Shown one piece after another: positions 1-7,763 of a stretch of DNA of 52,706 nt. The stretch lies in the NCBI GenBank assembly GCA_938020565.1, contig CALIHP010000076.1, positions 1 through 52,706 on the forward strand, given 5' to 3'. The notes beneath the pieces are model-generated. The model was not told the origin of the DNA. It saw nothing but the letters and a program-made list of their open reading frames with translations, and did no database searches. The stretch's first letter is position 1, and each line of letters opens with the position of its first letter. Origin of the DNA: an uncultured Anaerolineaceae bacterium (lineage in GTDB: Bacteria > Chloroflexota > Anaerolineae > Anaerolineales > Anaerolineaceae). The translations under genes were made by a program, and so were the position numbers.

Positions 1-40
1 CTTTCTTAAACTGATTTGTGAATTTGACTTCGTACTTCAT
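1..40 (-). CDS. YafQ/RelE-family toxin, N-terminal fragment (runs off the window)
   Basis: Only the first 13 codons are inside the window. They read MKYEVKFTNQFKK, which resembles the start of YafQ-type mRNA interferases, where a short beta strand is followed by an F/Y-TNQFKKD-like segment. The ATG overlaps the stop codon of the antitoxin gene as ATGA, the usual translational coupling of toxin-antitoxin pairs. Members of this family cleave mRNA on the ribosome and are held inactive by the partner antitoxin. The fragment is too short to test catalytic residues, so the call rests on the N-terminal match and on the neighbouring DinJ-like gene. Confidence 0.7.
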   Translation of the reverse strand, partial: MKYEVKFTNQFKK

Positions 41-309
41 GCTTCCAGCGCCACCTTGAGGTCATCCATATTGGTATAGCCCTTTACGCTGCTGTCATAA
101 GCGATGCGTCTGCCTTCCTCAATGGCAGCTGCCGTCACCTTATTTGGCGTGTCCAGCTTCAGTGAGAAGGGAATTCCATTTTCACGGATGGCTGTTCTGA
201 GAAACATGTTGATAGCAGTGGTCATATTCAGCCCCAGTTCGGAAAAAATCCGATCAGCCTGTTCCTTAACGTCCTTATCTGTTCTGATATTCAAGTTCGT
301 GGTAGCCAT
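37..309 (-). CDS. RelB/DinJ-family antitoxin
   Basis: This 90-residue protein starts MATTNLNIRTDKDVKEQ and has the ribbon-helix-helix layout of RelB/DinJ antitoxins: an N-terminal beta strand (NLNIRTD), then two helices including the conserved LGLNMTTAINMFL stretch, and a C-terminal tail that would wrap the toxin. The family binds its toxin and represses its own promoter. The ATG at 309 is preferred over one 15 bases upstream because a clear GGAGG lies eight bases before it and inside the longer reading. The toxin gene follows with a 4-base overlap. A good promoter lies just upstream. Confidence 0.9.
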   Translation of the reverse strand: MATTNLNIRTDKDVKEQADRIFSELGLNMTTAINMFLRTAIRENGIPFSLKLDTPNKVTAAAIEEGRRIAYDSSVKGYTNMDDLKVALEA

Positions 310-334
310 TGCATACGCCTCCATTTCTGATAGC

Positions 335-363
335 AGTATACACGATTATTCGTTTAATATCAA
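335..363 (-). promoter_or_regulatory. Sigma-A type promoter of the toxin-antitoxin operon
   Basis: On the minus strand a TTGATA -35 box (358-363) and a TATACT -10 box (335-340) are separated by exactly 17 bases, about 25 bases upstream of the antitoxin start. The surrounding DNA is AT-rich. RelB-type antitoxins normally repress from sites in this position; no clear symmetric operator is assigned here. Confidence 0.65.
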
Positions 364-426
364 CACTTCGTCATTATATTGCACAGCCAGGATATGGTTA
401 GCGTCTTCTTGAAGCGAACGTTCGCT

Positions 427-701
427 TTACAGTTCGAGAACCGCTATGATTTCTTCGCCGTCTTTATCCCCGGTTTCCTTGAAGCCAAAGGACGCATATC
501 AATGCCCCGCCGCCGCGTTTTCACGCTCGTAAGACAGCCAGCAGTACTTCGCTTTTCCGCAGGGAAATGTCCTGATGTATGCCAATGCTTTTTCAACCGC
601 TTGCTTACCGTATCCTTTATTTTGAAAATCTTTCCTGTCATCAATCGCCATAGGTTGTAGTTATCGTCCTTTGTCTCATGCAGATAAACGGATCCATGCA
701 A
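427..701 (-). pseudogene. Decayed GNAT acetyltransferase
   Basis: From an ATG at 651 the minus strand reads MAIDDRKDFQNKGYGKQAVE, continues through a segment with RTFPCGKAKYCWLSYERENA, reaches GH, hits an in-frame TGA at 499-501, and then resumes YASFGFKETGDKDGEEIIAV to a TAA at 427-429. This is the acetyl-CoA binding (Q-N-K-G-Y-G) and C-terminal part of a GNAT enzyme, interrupted where homologues carry LY-x-SFGF. Just upstream another frame holds DNYNLWRLM, which in this family precedes IDxxxQGKGYG, so there is also a frameshift near 640-655. The N-terminal half is absent or replaced by the end of the hydrolase gene. I judge it a non-functional relic. Confidence 0.75.
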
Positions 702-1443
702 TCAGTTTTTCGCAAAACTCCTTCGGATGCAGCGTAAAAAACTCCGCATGATCCAGCCCTGCGTTTTCGACGATCCTCGCATTGGGAAACGCTTTCCGGA
801 TATAGGCGATGTCCCATCCCCGCGACTTTTTCTCGTCAGAGCCGTACCAATATGCTATCCTGCAGCTGACGGGCGGGACAGGCTCCGGCATCGAGTAATT
901 ATTGCAGGAGTAAAACGAGCGCCAGATCGTTTTCGCGCTCATGCTGTGCATGGCCTCCCTGATATATTTGAGATCGTCGTCCGTGTATTTTTCAGGGTCG
1001 AACATGCTCCGCAGCGCCTTGACGCTCATATGCCTGCCAATCTCCATCATTACAAAATCACGAACGCCAACGAGGTAGGTCAGCGGCTTCCAGAACGGAT
1101 ACGGAGTCATGCCGCCGTCTATCACAGCGCAGTCAGCGTCGACCTTTCCAACCGCCAGTATCCGCGCCACGATACCACCGCCCATGGAACAGCCGTAAAG
1201 ACATTTAATCCTTCCGAAACCATGATCGATCAGCCATGCAGCCATTTCGTCGGCAATCTGCTCCACGCTTGTAAAATCTGTCTCCGGCGCATCCGGATCA
1301 AAGCCGGGCATTGCAGGAATAACGAGATGATAGTCTTTTTTCAAGATCGGCGTCACATAATTGAAAACATCCCACCGCACGCCGAGCGGGTGGAACAAAA
1401 CAAGGAGATCCTTATTTTCCTCACCAAATTCATGAACTGTCAT
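676..1443 (-). CDS. Alpha/beta hydrolase
   Basis: The protein has the alpha/beta hydrolase fold signature: an oxyanion-loop segment FHPLG near residue 17, the nucleophile elbow GCSMGG (Ser about residue 85), and a C-terminal DHAEFF with the probable catalytic His. An acid residue is likely in the GSDEKK region that precedes it. Substrate cannot be predicted; the family includes esterases, lipases and haloperoxidase-like enzymes. There is no signal peptide, so it is probably cytoplasmic. The start at 1443 (MTVHEFGEEN) is chosen because the 21 bases upstream encode an unlikely Cys/Arg-rich leader (MCECRRK); 1464 is the alternative. Its 3' end overlaps the GNAT relic. Base composition is less GC-rich than the rest of the window, hinting at transfer. 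Confidence 0.8.
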   Translation of the reverse strand: MTVHEFGEENKDLLVLFHPLGVRWDVFNYVTPILKKDYHLVIPAMPGFDPDAPETDFTSVEQIADEMAAWLIDHGFGRIKCLYGCSMGGGIVARILAVGKVDADCAVIDGGMTPYPFWKPLTYLVGVRDFVMMEIGRHMSVKALRSMFDPEKYTDDDLKYIREAMHSMSAKTIWRSFYSCNNYSMPEPVPPVSCRIAYWYGSDEKKSRGWDIAYIRKAFPNARIVENAGLDHAEFFTLHPKEFCEKLIAWIRLSA

Positions 1444-1684
1444 CTTTCTTCTACACTCGCACATACTCTGATTTATCTATCTGAATATTGTAGCATATTT
1501 CAGCCTGTTTTATAAGGCTGATTTTCGTTCCTTTACCTGTGCCATCCGCTGGGAAACGATTCAAATTATAAAATTTCATTATTTATACCATTTTCAATCT
1601 GCCGGATTTCCTGCTCGCTCGCTACTTCGCGGCTTCGCAGGATCCATCCTTTAAACTTGTAATGTACAATTGACAAGTCAATAT

Positions 1685-1717
1685 AAAAAAGCGCGGCCAT
1701 GCTTACAGCGGTCGCGC
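1685..1717 (-). terminator. Rho-independent terminator after the CBM9-like gene
   Basis: On the minus strand GCGCGACC (1710-1717) pairs with GGCCGCGC (1691-1698), with one G-U pair and an 11-base loop, followed by a run of six T (1685-1690). It lies 35 bases past the stop of the leftward secreted-protein gene. The rest of the gap to the hydrolase gene (1444-1684) shows no gene, repeat or RNA that I can support. Confidence 0.8.
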
Positions 1718-1752
1718 TTCCGGGCCCGTACGGTTTCAAGACCCAGGTTCAA

Positions 1753-2484
1753 TCATTTCAGGAATCGGAATTCGCCGAACGCACTGTCGACATGAAAATC
1801 CGGAACCGGCGTCTTCGGATCAACCCATGAGATCCACTGCATAACGATTTCGTCCGCCGGCTTCGTAAATTCAGCGCGAAAAACGCCGACCTTCATCGTC
1901 CCCATCTCGTCGATCAGGCCCAGATCAGCGAACGTCGTCAGCGGAACCGCCCCCTCGACGGAATATCCGGTTTCAGTCAGCGCCGCGGCCGTTTCCAACC
2001 CGGCCATGCTCCACTCGCTGTCGAAATCACGGTAATATTTGACGGAATAGTCATGCGTCCTTCCCTTTGGATCGACTTCGATACAGTAATACAGCGGAAG
2101 CTCATAATCGACGGGTAAATCGACCGGCCCCGCCGCGAAGAACAGTTCAACCCGATCCTCGTCGTCGACCGTTGATTCTCCCGACCATTCGTCTGCGGCC
2201 AAAACCGCTCCGTCGGTTACAGAGAACATGAAATACAGCTTTTCACCGTCGCTGAACGACCTGAAAGTCGTAGCCGGGGCCTCGACCGCTTCCCATGGAA
2301 AACGGAACGCGCCGTTCAGGACGGGGACCTCCGCCCAAACCGCGTCGGAAAGGTCGCCGTCGATTTCCGGCGCATCCGCGCGAAGAACGACGTCATAGCC
2401 GGAAGCCGCGGTCCGCGCGCCGGCGCCGGAGGCGAAAACCAGAATAAACAGGACGCTGAACAACAAACTTAAACGTTTCTTCAT
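1753..2484 (-). CDS. Secreted CBM9/DOMON-like sugar-binding protein
   Basis: The 243-residue protein has a clear Sec signal peptide (MKKRLSLLFSVLFILVFASG, cleaved near GARTAAS). The mature part has marks of the carbohydrate-binding family 9-like beta-sandwich: APEIDGDLSDAVWAEVP near the start, then DGEKLYFMFSVTD, DRVELFFA, YYCIEVDPKGRTHDY and a final strand FGEFRFLK. In this family the fold binds sugars or haem, often as part of larger enzymes; here it stands alone, so the likely role is binding outside the membrane. The start is supported by AAGGAG seven bases upstream. Transcribed alone, with its own terminator. The ligand is unknown. Confidence 0.75.
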   Translation of the reverse strand: MKKRLSLLFSVLFILVFASGAGARTAASGYDVVLRADAPEIDGDLSDAVWAEVPVLNGAFRFPWEAVEAPATTFRSFSDGEKLYFMFSVTDGAVLAADEWSGESTVDDEDRVELFFAAGPVDLPVDYELPLYYCIEVDPKGRTHDYSVKYYRDFDSEWSMAGLETAAALTETGYSVEGAVPLTTFADLGLIDEMGTMKVGVFRAEFTKPADEIVMQWISWVDPKTPVPDFHVDSAFGEFRFLK

Positions 2485-2677
2485 CTTTTTCTCCTTTGCG
2501 TTGAATCACTATCAAACGTTCTCAAGCCCGATTAAAATTTTATAGATGCATGCCGGATGAAACAAGATTCTTTCCGTCATGCCCGGCGTCATAAAACCGG
2601 GGCCATCCGACGCGGCAAAACAGGCCGGAAATCATGGAAAAATCACGCGGGAATTCGTAATTTCGAAGCGCGTTTTC

Positions 2678-2706
2678 TTGACGGTTTCTGAAAAAACGAA
2701 TATGGA
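2678..2706 (+). promoter_or_regulatory. Possible promoter of guaA
   Basis: TTGACG (2678-2683) and TATGGA (2701-2706) are separated by 17 bases, about 65 bases before the guaA start. The -10 box is weak. I looked for a purine riboswitch in this leader and did not find the conserved elements. Confidence 0.35.
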
Positions 2707-2769
2707 ACGGGAGATTTTTCCTCAGCGCGCCGATCGGGTAAAATCAATAGTCAGCATGGAGGGCGAAGA

Positions 2770-4296
2770 ATGAAGCATCAAACGGTTTTAGTTCTCGATT
2801 TCGGCGGACAATACAAGGAACTCATCGCGTCGCAGATTCGTAAGCTGGGCGTTTACGCAATGATCAAACCGGGGAGCTCGACCACGGAAGAAATCAGGTC
2901 GATCGCTCCACGCGGGATCGTGCTGACGGGGGGACCAAAAAGCGTTTATAAAGAGGGATCGCCGACGACGAGCCGCGAAATATTCGAGCTTGGGATCCCG
3001 GTACTGGGGATCTGCTACGGGATGCAGCTCATGAGCTGCGTTCTCGGCGGAAAAGTCGAACCAGCTAAAAAAGGCGGCGAATACGGGATTACCGCGACGT
3101 CGCTGTCCGAATCCGTCCTTTTCCGGAACATGCCCGCGCGAACGAAGATGTTGATGAGTCATTTTGACACCGTGACCGCCGTCCCCGACGGATTCAGCGT
3201 GACCGCCGCAACCAGCCGATGCCCAATCGCCGCAATCGCCGACGATCGCCGGAAGCTCTACGGCGTTCAGTTTCACCCTGAGGTCAAGCATTCGCAGCAA
3301 GGTACGGAAATCTTTCGGAATTTCCTGTTCGATGTCTGCGAACTGACGGGCGACTATAACATGGACGACGTTATTGACACCGCAATTTCCGAAATCCGCT
3401 CCCGCGTCGGCGAGAACCGCGTCCTTTTAGCGCTGTCCGGCGGAGTCGATTCGTCGGTCTGCGCCGCGCTGATCGCGAAAGCCCTCCCGAACCAGCTGAC
3501 CTGCGTCTTCGTGGATCATGGTCTCATGCGAAAAAACGAGGGGGACGAAATCGAGGCCGTTTTCACGAAACGCAATATCGACTTCGTCCGGATCAACGCA
3601 CAGGACCGATTCCTGAACGCGCTCGCCGGCGTCAGCGATCCCGAACGCAAACGCAAAACGATCGGAGAAACGTTTATTCGCGTCTTCGAAGACACGGCGA
3701 AAGAACTCGGAAAGGTTCCCTTCCTCGCGCAGGGAACGATCTACCCTGACGTTATCGAATCGGGGGACGCAAGCGCCGCGACAATCAAGAGCCATCATAA
3801 CGTTGGCGGTCTCCCCGAAAATATCGGATTCGAAGGCCTGGTCGAACCGCTCCGCGGCCTGTTTAAAGATGAAGTCCGGGCGATCGGCCGACGCCTCGGA
3901 CTGCCCGACGGCCTCGTCGACCGTCAGCCGTTCCCAGGCCCCGGTCTCGCTGTCCGCGTCCTCGGCGAAATTACCGAGGAAAAACTCAGTATCCTTCGCG
4001 AATCCGACGCAATCGTCCGGGAAGAAATCGGGAGATTAAAGAAAAAACCGGATCAGTATTTCGCCGTCCTCCCTGGAATCCGTTCGGTCGGCGTCGTCGG
4101 CGACGAACGGTCGCAGGATTATGTGATCGGCGTCCGTGCAGTCTGCACAACCGATTTTATGACGGCCGAATATGCGCAGCTTCCGCATCGCGTTCTTGCG
4201 AAGATTTCAGCGCGTATTTCAAACGAAGTCAGCGGCGCCGGACGGGTCGTTTACGATATCTCAGGGAAACCGCCCGCGACGATCGAATGGGAATAA
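2770..4296 (+). CDS. guaA: GMP synthase (glutamine-hydrolysing)
   Basis: This enzyme converts XMP, glutamine and ATP to GMP, the last step of guanine nucleotide synthesis. The N-terminal class I glutamine amidotransferase domain (about residues 1-190) has the nucleophile in GICYGMQ (Cys82) and the His/Glu pair in QFHPEV (His169, Glu171). The ATP pyrophosphatase domain follows with the P-loop ALSGGVDSSV near residue 220, and the C-terminal dimerisation domain ends in the typical GRVVYDISGKPPATIEWE. Length (508) is normal for the family. The start has GGAGG upstream. The next gene begins inside its last codons, so the two are probably co-transcribed. Confidence 0.97.
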   Translation: MKHQTVLVLDFGGQYKELIASQIRKLGVYAMIKPGSSTTEEIRSIAPRGIVLTGGPKSVYKEGSPTTSREIFELGIPVLGICYGMQLMSCVLGGKVEPAKKGGEYGITATSLSESVLFRNMPARTKMLMSHFDTVTAVPDGFSVTAATSRCPIAAIADDRRKLYGVQFHPEVKHSQQGTEIFRNFLFDVCELTGDYNMDDVIDTAISEIRSRVGENRVLLALSGGVDSSVCAALIAKALPNQLTCVFVDHGLMRKNEGDEIEAVFTKRNIDFVRINAQDRFLNALAGVSDPERKRKTIGETFIRVFEDTAKELGKVPFLAQGTIYPDVIESGDASAATIKSHHNVGGLPENIGFEGLVEPLRGLFKDEVRAIGRRLGLPDGLVDRQPFPGPGLAVRVLGEITEEKLSILRESDAIVREEIGRLKKKPDQYFAVLPGIRSVGVVGDERSQDYVIGVRAVCTTDFMTAEYAQLPHRVLAKISARISNEVSGAGRVVYDISGKPPATIEWE

Positions 4297-5027
4297 AGAT
4301 CGGGGTCGAACGCTTCACTGCATTGAAAAGAATGCCGGAACCGCCGCTTCTTTCACGGTCAGATACAACCGCAGTCATGATCCCGCTGACGCTCGCCGGC
4401 GGGTTTCAGGACGCGTACTCTTATTTCGTTAGAGGAAGAGTTTTCGCGAACGCGCTGACTGGAAATTTCGTCCTCATGGGTCATCATTTTTTCACCGGAG
4501 ATTTCAGCAGCGCGGTCCGGTACCTTTTCCCGATTGCCGCGTTCGGTTCTGGCGTTATCGTCGCGGATCAGCTTCGCGCCCGTGTCCAGCTCAACGGCAT
4601 ATTCGATTGGCGTCATGTCGTGCTTGCGATCGAAATTTGCCTGCTGACGATCGTCGGGCTTCTCCCTGTCAACGATTTTTTCAACCCAGTCGCCAACGTC
4701 CTGACCTCGTTTTCCTGCGCGATGCAGGTTCAGGCATTTCGGAATGTTAACGGCTATACGTACGCGAGCACAATGTGTATCGGGAACGTCCGCAACGGGA
4801 TGGAGGCGGTCAGCGTTTATCTTCGAACGCGGGAGAGAGGCGCGCTGAACCAGGCATGGCAATATTTCCTGATTACGGTTGTCTTTTTCGTCGGCGCCGG
4901 GCTGGGCGGCGTCGTTTCCATGATTCGATGGATCCGCCCGCAATTCGCGATTTTCACCGTTTGCTGCGTGCTTTTATCCTGCTTTGTGCTGCTGGCGCTG
5001 CCGCAAAAGGTGAAGGGAGAGAAATAG
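4287..5027 (+). CDS. DUF1275 (YoaK-like) membrane protein
   Basis: A 246-residue protein with about six hydrophobic segments and the DUF1275 hallmark at its start: LTLAGGFQDAYSYFVRGRVF, followed by ANALTGNFVLMG. The family is widespread in bacteria, sits in the cytoplasmic membrane and has no settled function. A second conserved stretch, FSCAMQVQAFRNVNGYTYAS, is also present. The ATG at 4287 overlaps guaA by 10 bases, which favours translational coupling; an internal ATG at 4332 is an alternative because the first 15 residues are not conserved-looking. The gene ends 18 bases before the old end of the CRISPR array. Confidence 0.75.
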   Translation: MGIKIGVERFTALKRMPEPPLLSRSDTTAVMIPLTLAGGFQDAYSYFVRGRVFANALTGNFVLMGHHFFTGDFSSAVRYLFPIAAFGSGVIVADQLRARVQLNGIFDWRHVVLAIEICLLTIVGLLPVNDFFNPVANVLTSFSCAMQVQAFRNVNGYTYASTMCIGNVRNGMEAVSVYLRTRERGALNQAWQYFLITVVFFVGAGLGGVVSMIRWIRPQFAIFTVCCVLLSCFVLLALPQKVKGEK

Positions 5028-5045
5028 CGAAGGTCGAGGTTGTAA

Positions 5046-6099
5046 TTCGAGTCCCCCGATGGGGCATTTCTGTTTTAAATACGAAGTTTTTCTTTCGCAA
5101 ATTTGAAGTAAGCTGGTTCACAAGTCTTAATGCCCAATGGGGCATTTCCAGTTTAAATACATCAACTTTAAGAGGAAAAAGAAGTAATTCTCGGAGGGGT
5201 CTTAATGCCCGATGAGGCATTTCCAGTTTAAATACGACTTGTCCGAAAAATATGGGATGTGGGAATGGGAATTCAGTCTTAATCCCCGATGGGGCATTTC
5301 CAGTTTAAATACTACGGGTTAGAGGAAAATTATCATGGCTATGTATAATGTTGTTGGTCTTAATGCCCGATGGGGCATTTCCAGTTTAAATACTGATTAT
5401 GAAAATGACAGGAACAATAATACGGATGACGGATGTCTTAATGCCCGATGGGGCATTTCCAGTTTAAATACGAATGTCTCGTACGTTCGACGTGGTTGAT
5501 CTGTATCCTATGTCTTAATGCCCGATGGGGCATTTCCAGTTTAAATACCGCTCCCGGCTGCTGACCTTGGAAACTACAGCTCGCAAATTGCGTCTTAATG
5601 CCCGATGGGGCATTTCCAGTTTAAATACTCAGCCTATAAATGAAGTTATATGGGTTCCTGTCGAAAAAGTCTTAATGCCCGATGGGGCATTTCCAGTTTA
5701 AATACTGTAAACGATTACAAGGTCATATCTTTTTATCAGATCAGTCTTAATGCCCGATGGGGCATTTCCAGTTTAAATACTTATGAATTATCTGGCGCGC
5801 CTGGCGTACGCGCGGATTTTGCGTCTTAATGCCCGATGGGGCATTTCCAGTTTAAATACTATGCAAATGCGCGCCGACCGCTACGCGGCTACGCGTGATA
5901 GCCGTCTTAATGCCCGATGGGGCATTTCCAGTTTAAATACCGTAGACCCTGAGGTCTACGACCTCGATGACGACGAGAAAACGTCTTAATGCCCGATGGG
6001 GCATTTCCAGTTTAAATACATTGCAATAACGAGACGTATACCATTGCGCAAGACGTATCTGTGTCTTAATGCCCGATGGGGCATTTCCAGTTTAAATAC
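5046..6099 (-). CRISPR. CRISPR array, 14 repeats of 37 bases and 13 spacers
   Basis: Repeats start at 5046, 5124, 5199, 5276, 5357, 5435, 5512, 5592, 5669, 5744, 5823, 5904, 5983 and 6063. Each is 37 bases; spacers are 38 to 44 bases. On the plus strand the repeat begins GTCTTAATGCCCGATGGGGC and ends AGTTTAAATAC. The ten repeats on the right are identical. The leftmost (5046) differs at several bases, and those at 5124, 5199 and 5276 each carry one change. Decay marks the old end, so new spacers enter on the right, next to cas2, and the array is read leftward. In that direction the repeat ends in ATTAAGAC, an 8-base handle typical of Cas6-processed crRNA, and holds a 6-bp hairpin ATGCCC/GGGCAT with a CATC loop. 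No spacer target was recognised. Confidence 0.98.
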
Positions 6100-6268
6100 T
6101 CTTATATTTTTCCTAACCGGGAATAATTCTACCCATATTCGCCGTTTTCTGGAAAAACAGGCGCGGCGAATGATGACCGGGCGGGGCGGATTGAGCGGAA
6201 GTTTCCGCGTACCCCCTCTGAAAACCTGCAAAAAAATGGCTCCCCGCAGGAGGGGGTACGCAAACAAG
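6100..6268 (-). promoter_or_regulatory. CRISPR leader region
   Basis: This 169-base non-coding stretch lies between the cas2 stop and the newest repeat. It should hold the array promoter and the signals that guide Cas1-Cas2 integration. It contains two perfect inverted repeats: ATTCGCCG/CGGCGAAT at 6137-6144 and 6164-6171, about 38 bases from the first repeat, and an 11-bp stem GCGTACCCCCT/AGGGGGTACGC at 6207-6217 and 6251-6261 with an inner CCTGC/GCAGG pair. A TAGAAT at minus-strand 6128-6133 could be the -10 box, but no good -35 box accompanies it. Confidence 0.7.
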
Positions 6269-6565
6269 TCAGATAATAACGACCGAATCCGGCGGTTCGT
6301 TAACTTTTCCAATCCCAATCAACGTCACTTTCGCGCGGCAGCTTTCACAAAGCGGATAAATTCGCAGACTGTCCGAATCACGATCGATGACCATAGACAA
6401 CCGGCGAACCAGCCGTTCGATTTCCTGAGCATTGATATATCCCTCGAAAACGCTCCCCTGAACGCGAAAGCCCAACGATTCCAACAATTTGACGACCTTC
6501 GCCCGCCGACGATTATCGGTAATATCATACGCCAGAACGTAAAACGTCCGGTGCCCCGAATTCAT
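6269..6565 (-). CDS. cas2: CRISPR adaptation protein Cas2
   Basis: Cas2 bridges two Cas1 dimers in the spacer-integration complex. The 98-residue protein begins MNSGHRTFYVLAYDITDNRR, which includes the beta-1 strand and the conserved YDI(T)D metal-site Asp, then RAKVVKLLESLGFRVQGSVFEG, the classic Cas2 second strand. The length matches the family. The ATG at 6565 overlaps the cas1 stop as ATGA; longer readings upstream lie inside cas1 and were discarded. It is the last cas gene before the leader. Confidence 0.95.
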   Translation of the reverse strand: MNSGHRTFYVLAYDITDNRRRAKVVKLLESLGFRVQGSVFEGYINAQEIERLVRRLSMVIDRDSDSLRIYPLCESCRAKVTLIGIGKVNEPPDSVVII

Positions 6566-7581
6566 CGAAACCCCATCGACTGAAACGAGAAAGATTTCGG
6601 TAGGGCGAGAAGCCAGCGTGCTAACTGCCGCGTCTGCTCGATGATACACTGCTTCATCGACAATTTCGTCTGCGTGACAGGGTGGGTAAAACTGGATTTC
6701 ATGCGCTTTTCGAACGCCTGAATAAAATTTTTTTTCGCTTTCTGGTTCATGACGCAGGGATATTCGATATCGTCAATTTCCTCAAAATCGCCCGGAACGA
6801 TCTGGCCCCCGCGGCAGCACCAAAGCACAACGCCGTCGACAACCGGCCGAAACTCCTCCATAATATCGAGCCCGAGAGACTGGCGGTTATACGACTGTAC
6901 ATGGAGGAACCCGGCGTAAGGATCCAATCCAACAACCTCCGTCGCGCTGACGGCAATCTGCGCCAGGAGGGTATACCCGAACGAGAGCATCGCATTGATC
7001 GCGTCCGGACTCGGCCGCTTCGCCCTTCGTTCAAATTTCCATTCAGGCTGAAACAACTGACGATATCCTTCGAAATACGCCGCGGCGGCCTTTCCTTCCA
7101 GGCCACGAAGACTGTTCATGTTTTCCTTCAGCGCCAACCGCTTCAGCATCGTATCGATCACCTGGATCGATTTAACGATCGTCGGAGAACCCAGCTCGCG
7201 ATTATGCCGCTGAAGCAGCGCTTTCTGATGCGAAAGCTTAGCTGCGACGAACTGAGTCGCGACGGTTAAGATGCAATCCGGGTTCTCAAGCGCGCGGTAC
7301 TGCGCCCTGCGTAAAGAAACCTGAGCCCCCGAGCCGCCATAAAGCCGACCGCGAAATTTTCCGGTCTCGGTCAGAAAAGCGACGTCGATATCTTTTTCAA
7401 GAAGAAGCGCGATCGCCGGCGTTGTAATACTGATATTTCCGAATAGAACGAGCTGCGAAATCGTACCGATCGGAACCTGAACCGCCTCGGCGGAGAGATC
7501 CTCCCCGCTCCTTTCGATCAGGATGCATTGATTTCGCGCTCTTACCTTTGCGCCCTGTTCAATAATATAAATTGGCTGCAT
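6562..7581 (-). CDS. cas1: CRISPR adaptation integrase Cas1
   Basis: Cas1 is the metal-dependent integrase that inserts new spacers at the leader-repeat junction. The 339-residue protein has an N-terminal beta domain and a C-terminal helical domain with the expected catalytic residues: Glu162 in LEGKAAAAYF, His227 in YAGFLHV and the acidic residue in LDIMEEFRP (about Glu242). Length and motifs fit Cas1 of type I/III loci. GAGGAAAT precedes the ATG. It is translationally coupled to cas2. A terminator-like hairpin sits 23 bases upstream, so cas1-cas2 may be expressed below the level of the effector genes. Confidence 0.96.
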   Translation of the reverse strand: MQPIYIIEQGAKVRARNQCILIERSGEDLSAEAVQVPIGTISQLVLFGNISITTPAIALLLEKDIDVAFLTETGKFRGRLYGGSGAQVSLRRAQYRALENPDCILTVATQFVAAKLSHQKALLQRHNRELGSPTIVKSIQVIDTMLKRLALKENMNSLRGLEGKAAAAYFEGYRQLFQPEWKFERRAKRPSPDAINAMLSFGYTLLAQIAVSATEVVGLDPYAGFLHVQSYNRQSLGLDIMEEFRPVVDGVVLWCCRGGQIVPGDFEEIDDIEYPCVMNQKAKKNFIQAFEKRMKSSFTHPVTQTKLSMKQCIIEQTRQLARWLLALPKSFSFQSMGFR

Positions 7582-7603
7582 ATTTCCTCACCATCATCCA
7601 ATC

Positions 7604-7640
7604 GAAAACCGGGCGCAGTTTCACGGGATTCCGCGCCCGG
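7604..7640 (-). terminator. Terminator-like hairpin between cas6 and cas1
   Basis: On the minus strand CCGGGCGC (7633-7640) pairs perfectly with GCGCCCGG (7609-7616) across a 16-base loop and is followed by TTTTC (7604-7608). It lies 23 bases before the cas1 ATG, with no room for a promoter in between. It may therefore act as an attenuator or leaky terminator that lowers adaptation-gene expression. The cas6-cas1 gap also holds a perfect TTGACA on the minus strand (7735-7740), without a matching -10 box. Confidence 0.55.
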
Positions 7641-7763
7641 CAAATTCCAATAACGAAAAACCTCCCGCCGGAAAGGCCCAGGACATGAGAATAAAGCGGC
7701 GTTCTTTTAACTCCTTGTTCAGACTTTATTCAATTGTCAATGTGCGTTTATTTCCGAGCCGCG

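Noticed and set aside
2500..2769. Purine riboswitch in the guaA leader
   Set aside because: The conserved three-way junction bases and loop-loop elements were not found.
2579..2773. Short open frame before guaA
   Set aside because: No ribosome site, no recognisable protein, and it overlaps the probable guaA promoter.
5040..5062. TTCGAGTCCC-like sequence resembling a tRNA T arm near the first repeat
   Set aside because: No other cloverleaf parts are present; it is part of the degenerate first repeat and its flank.
5783..6318. Small open frames across the CRISPR array
   Set aside because: They are translations of the repeat unit (RWGISSLNT, LNARWGISS) and have no coding support.
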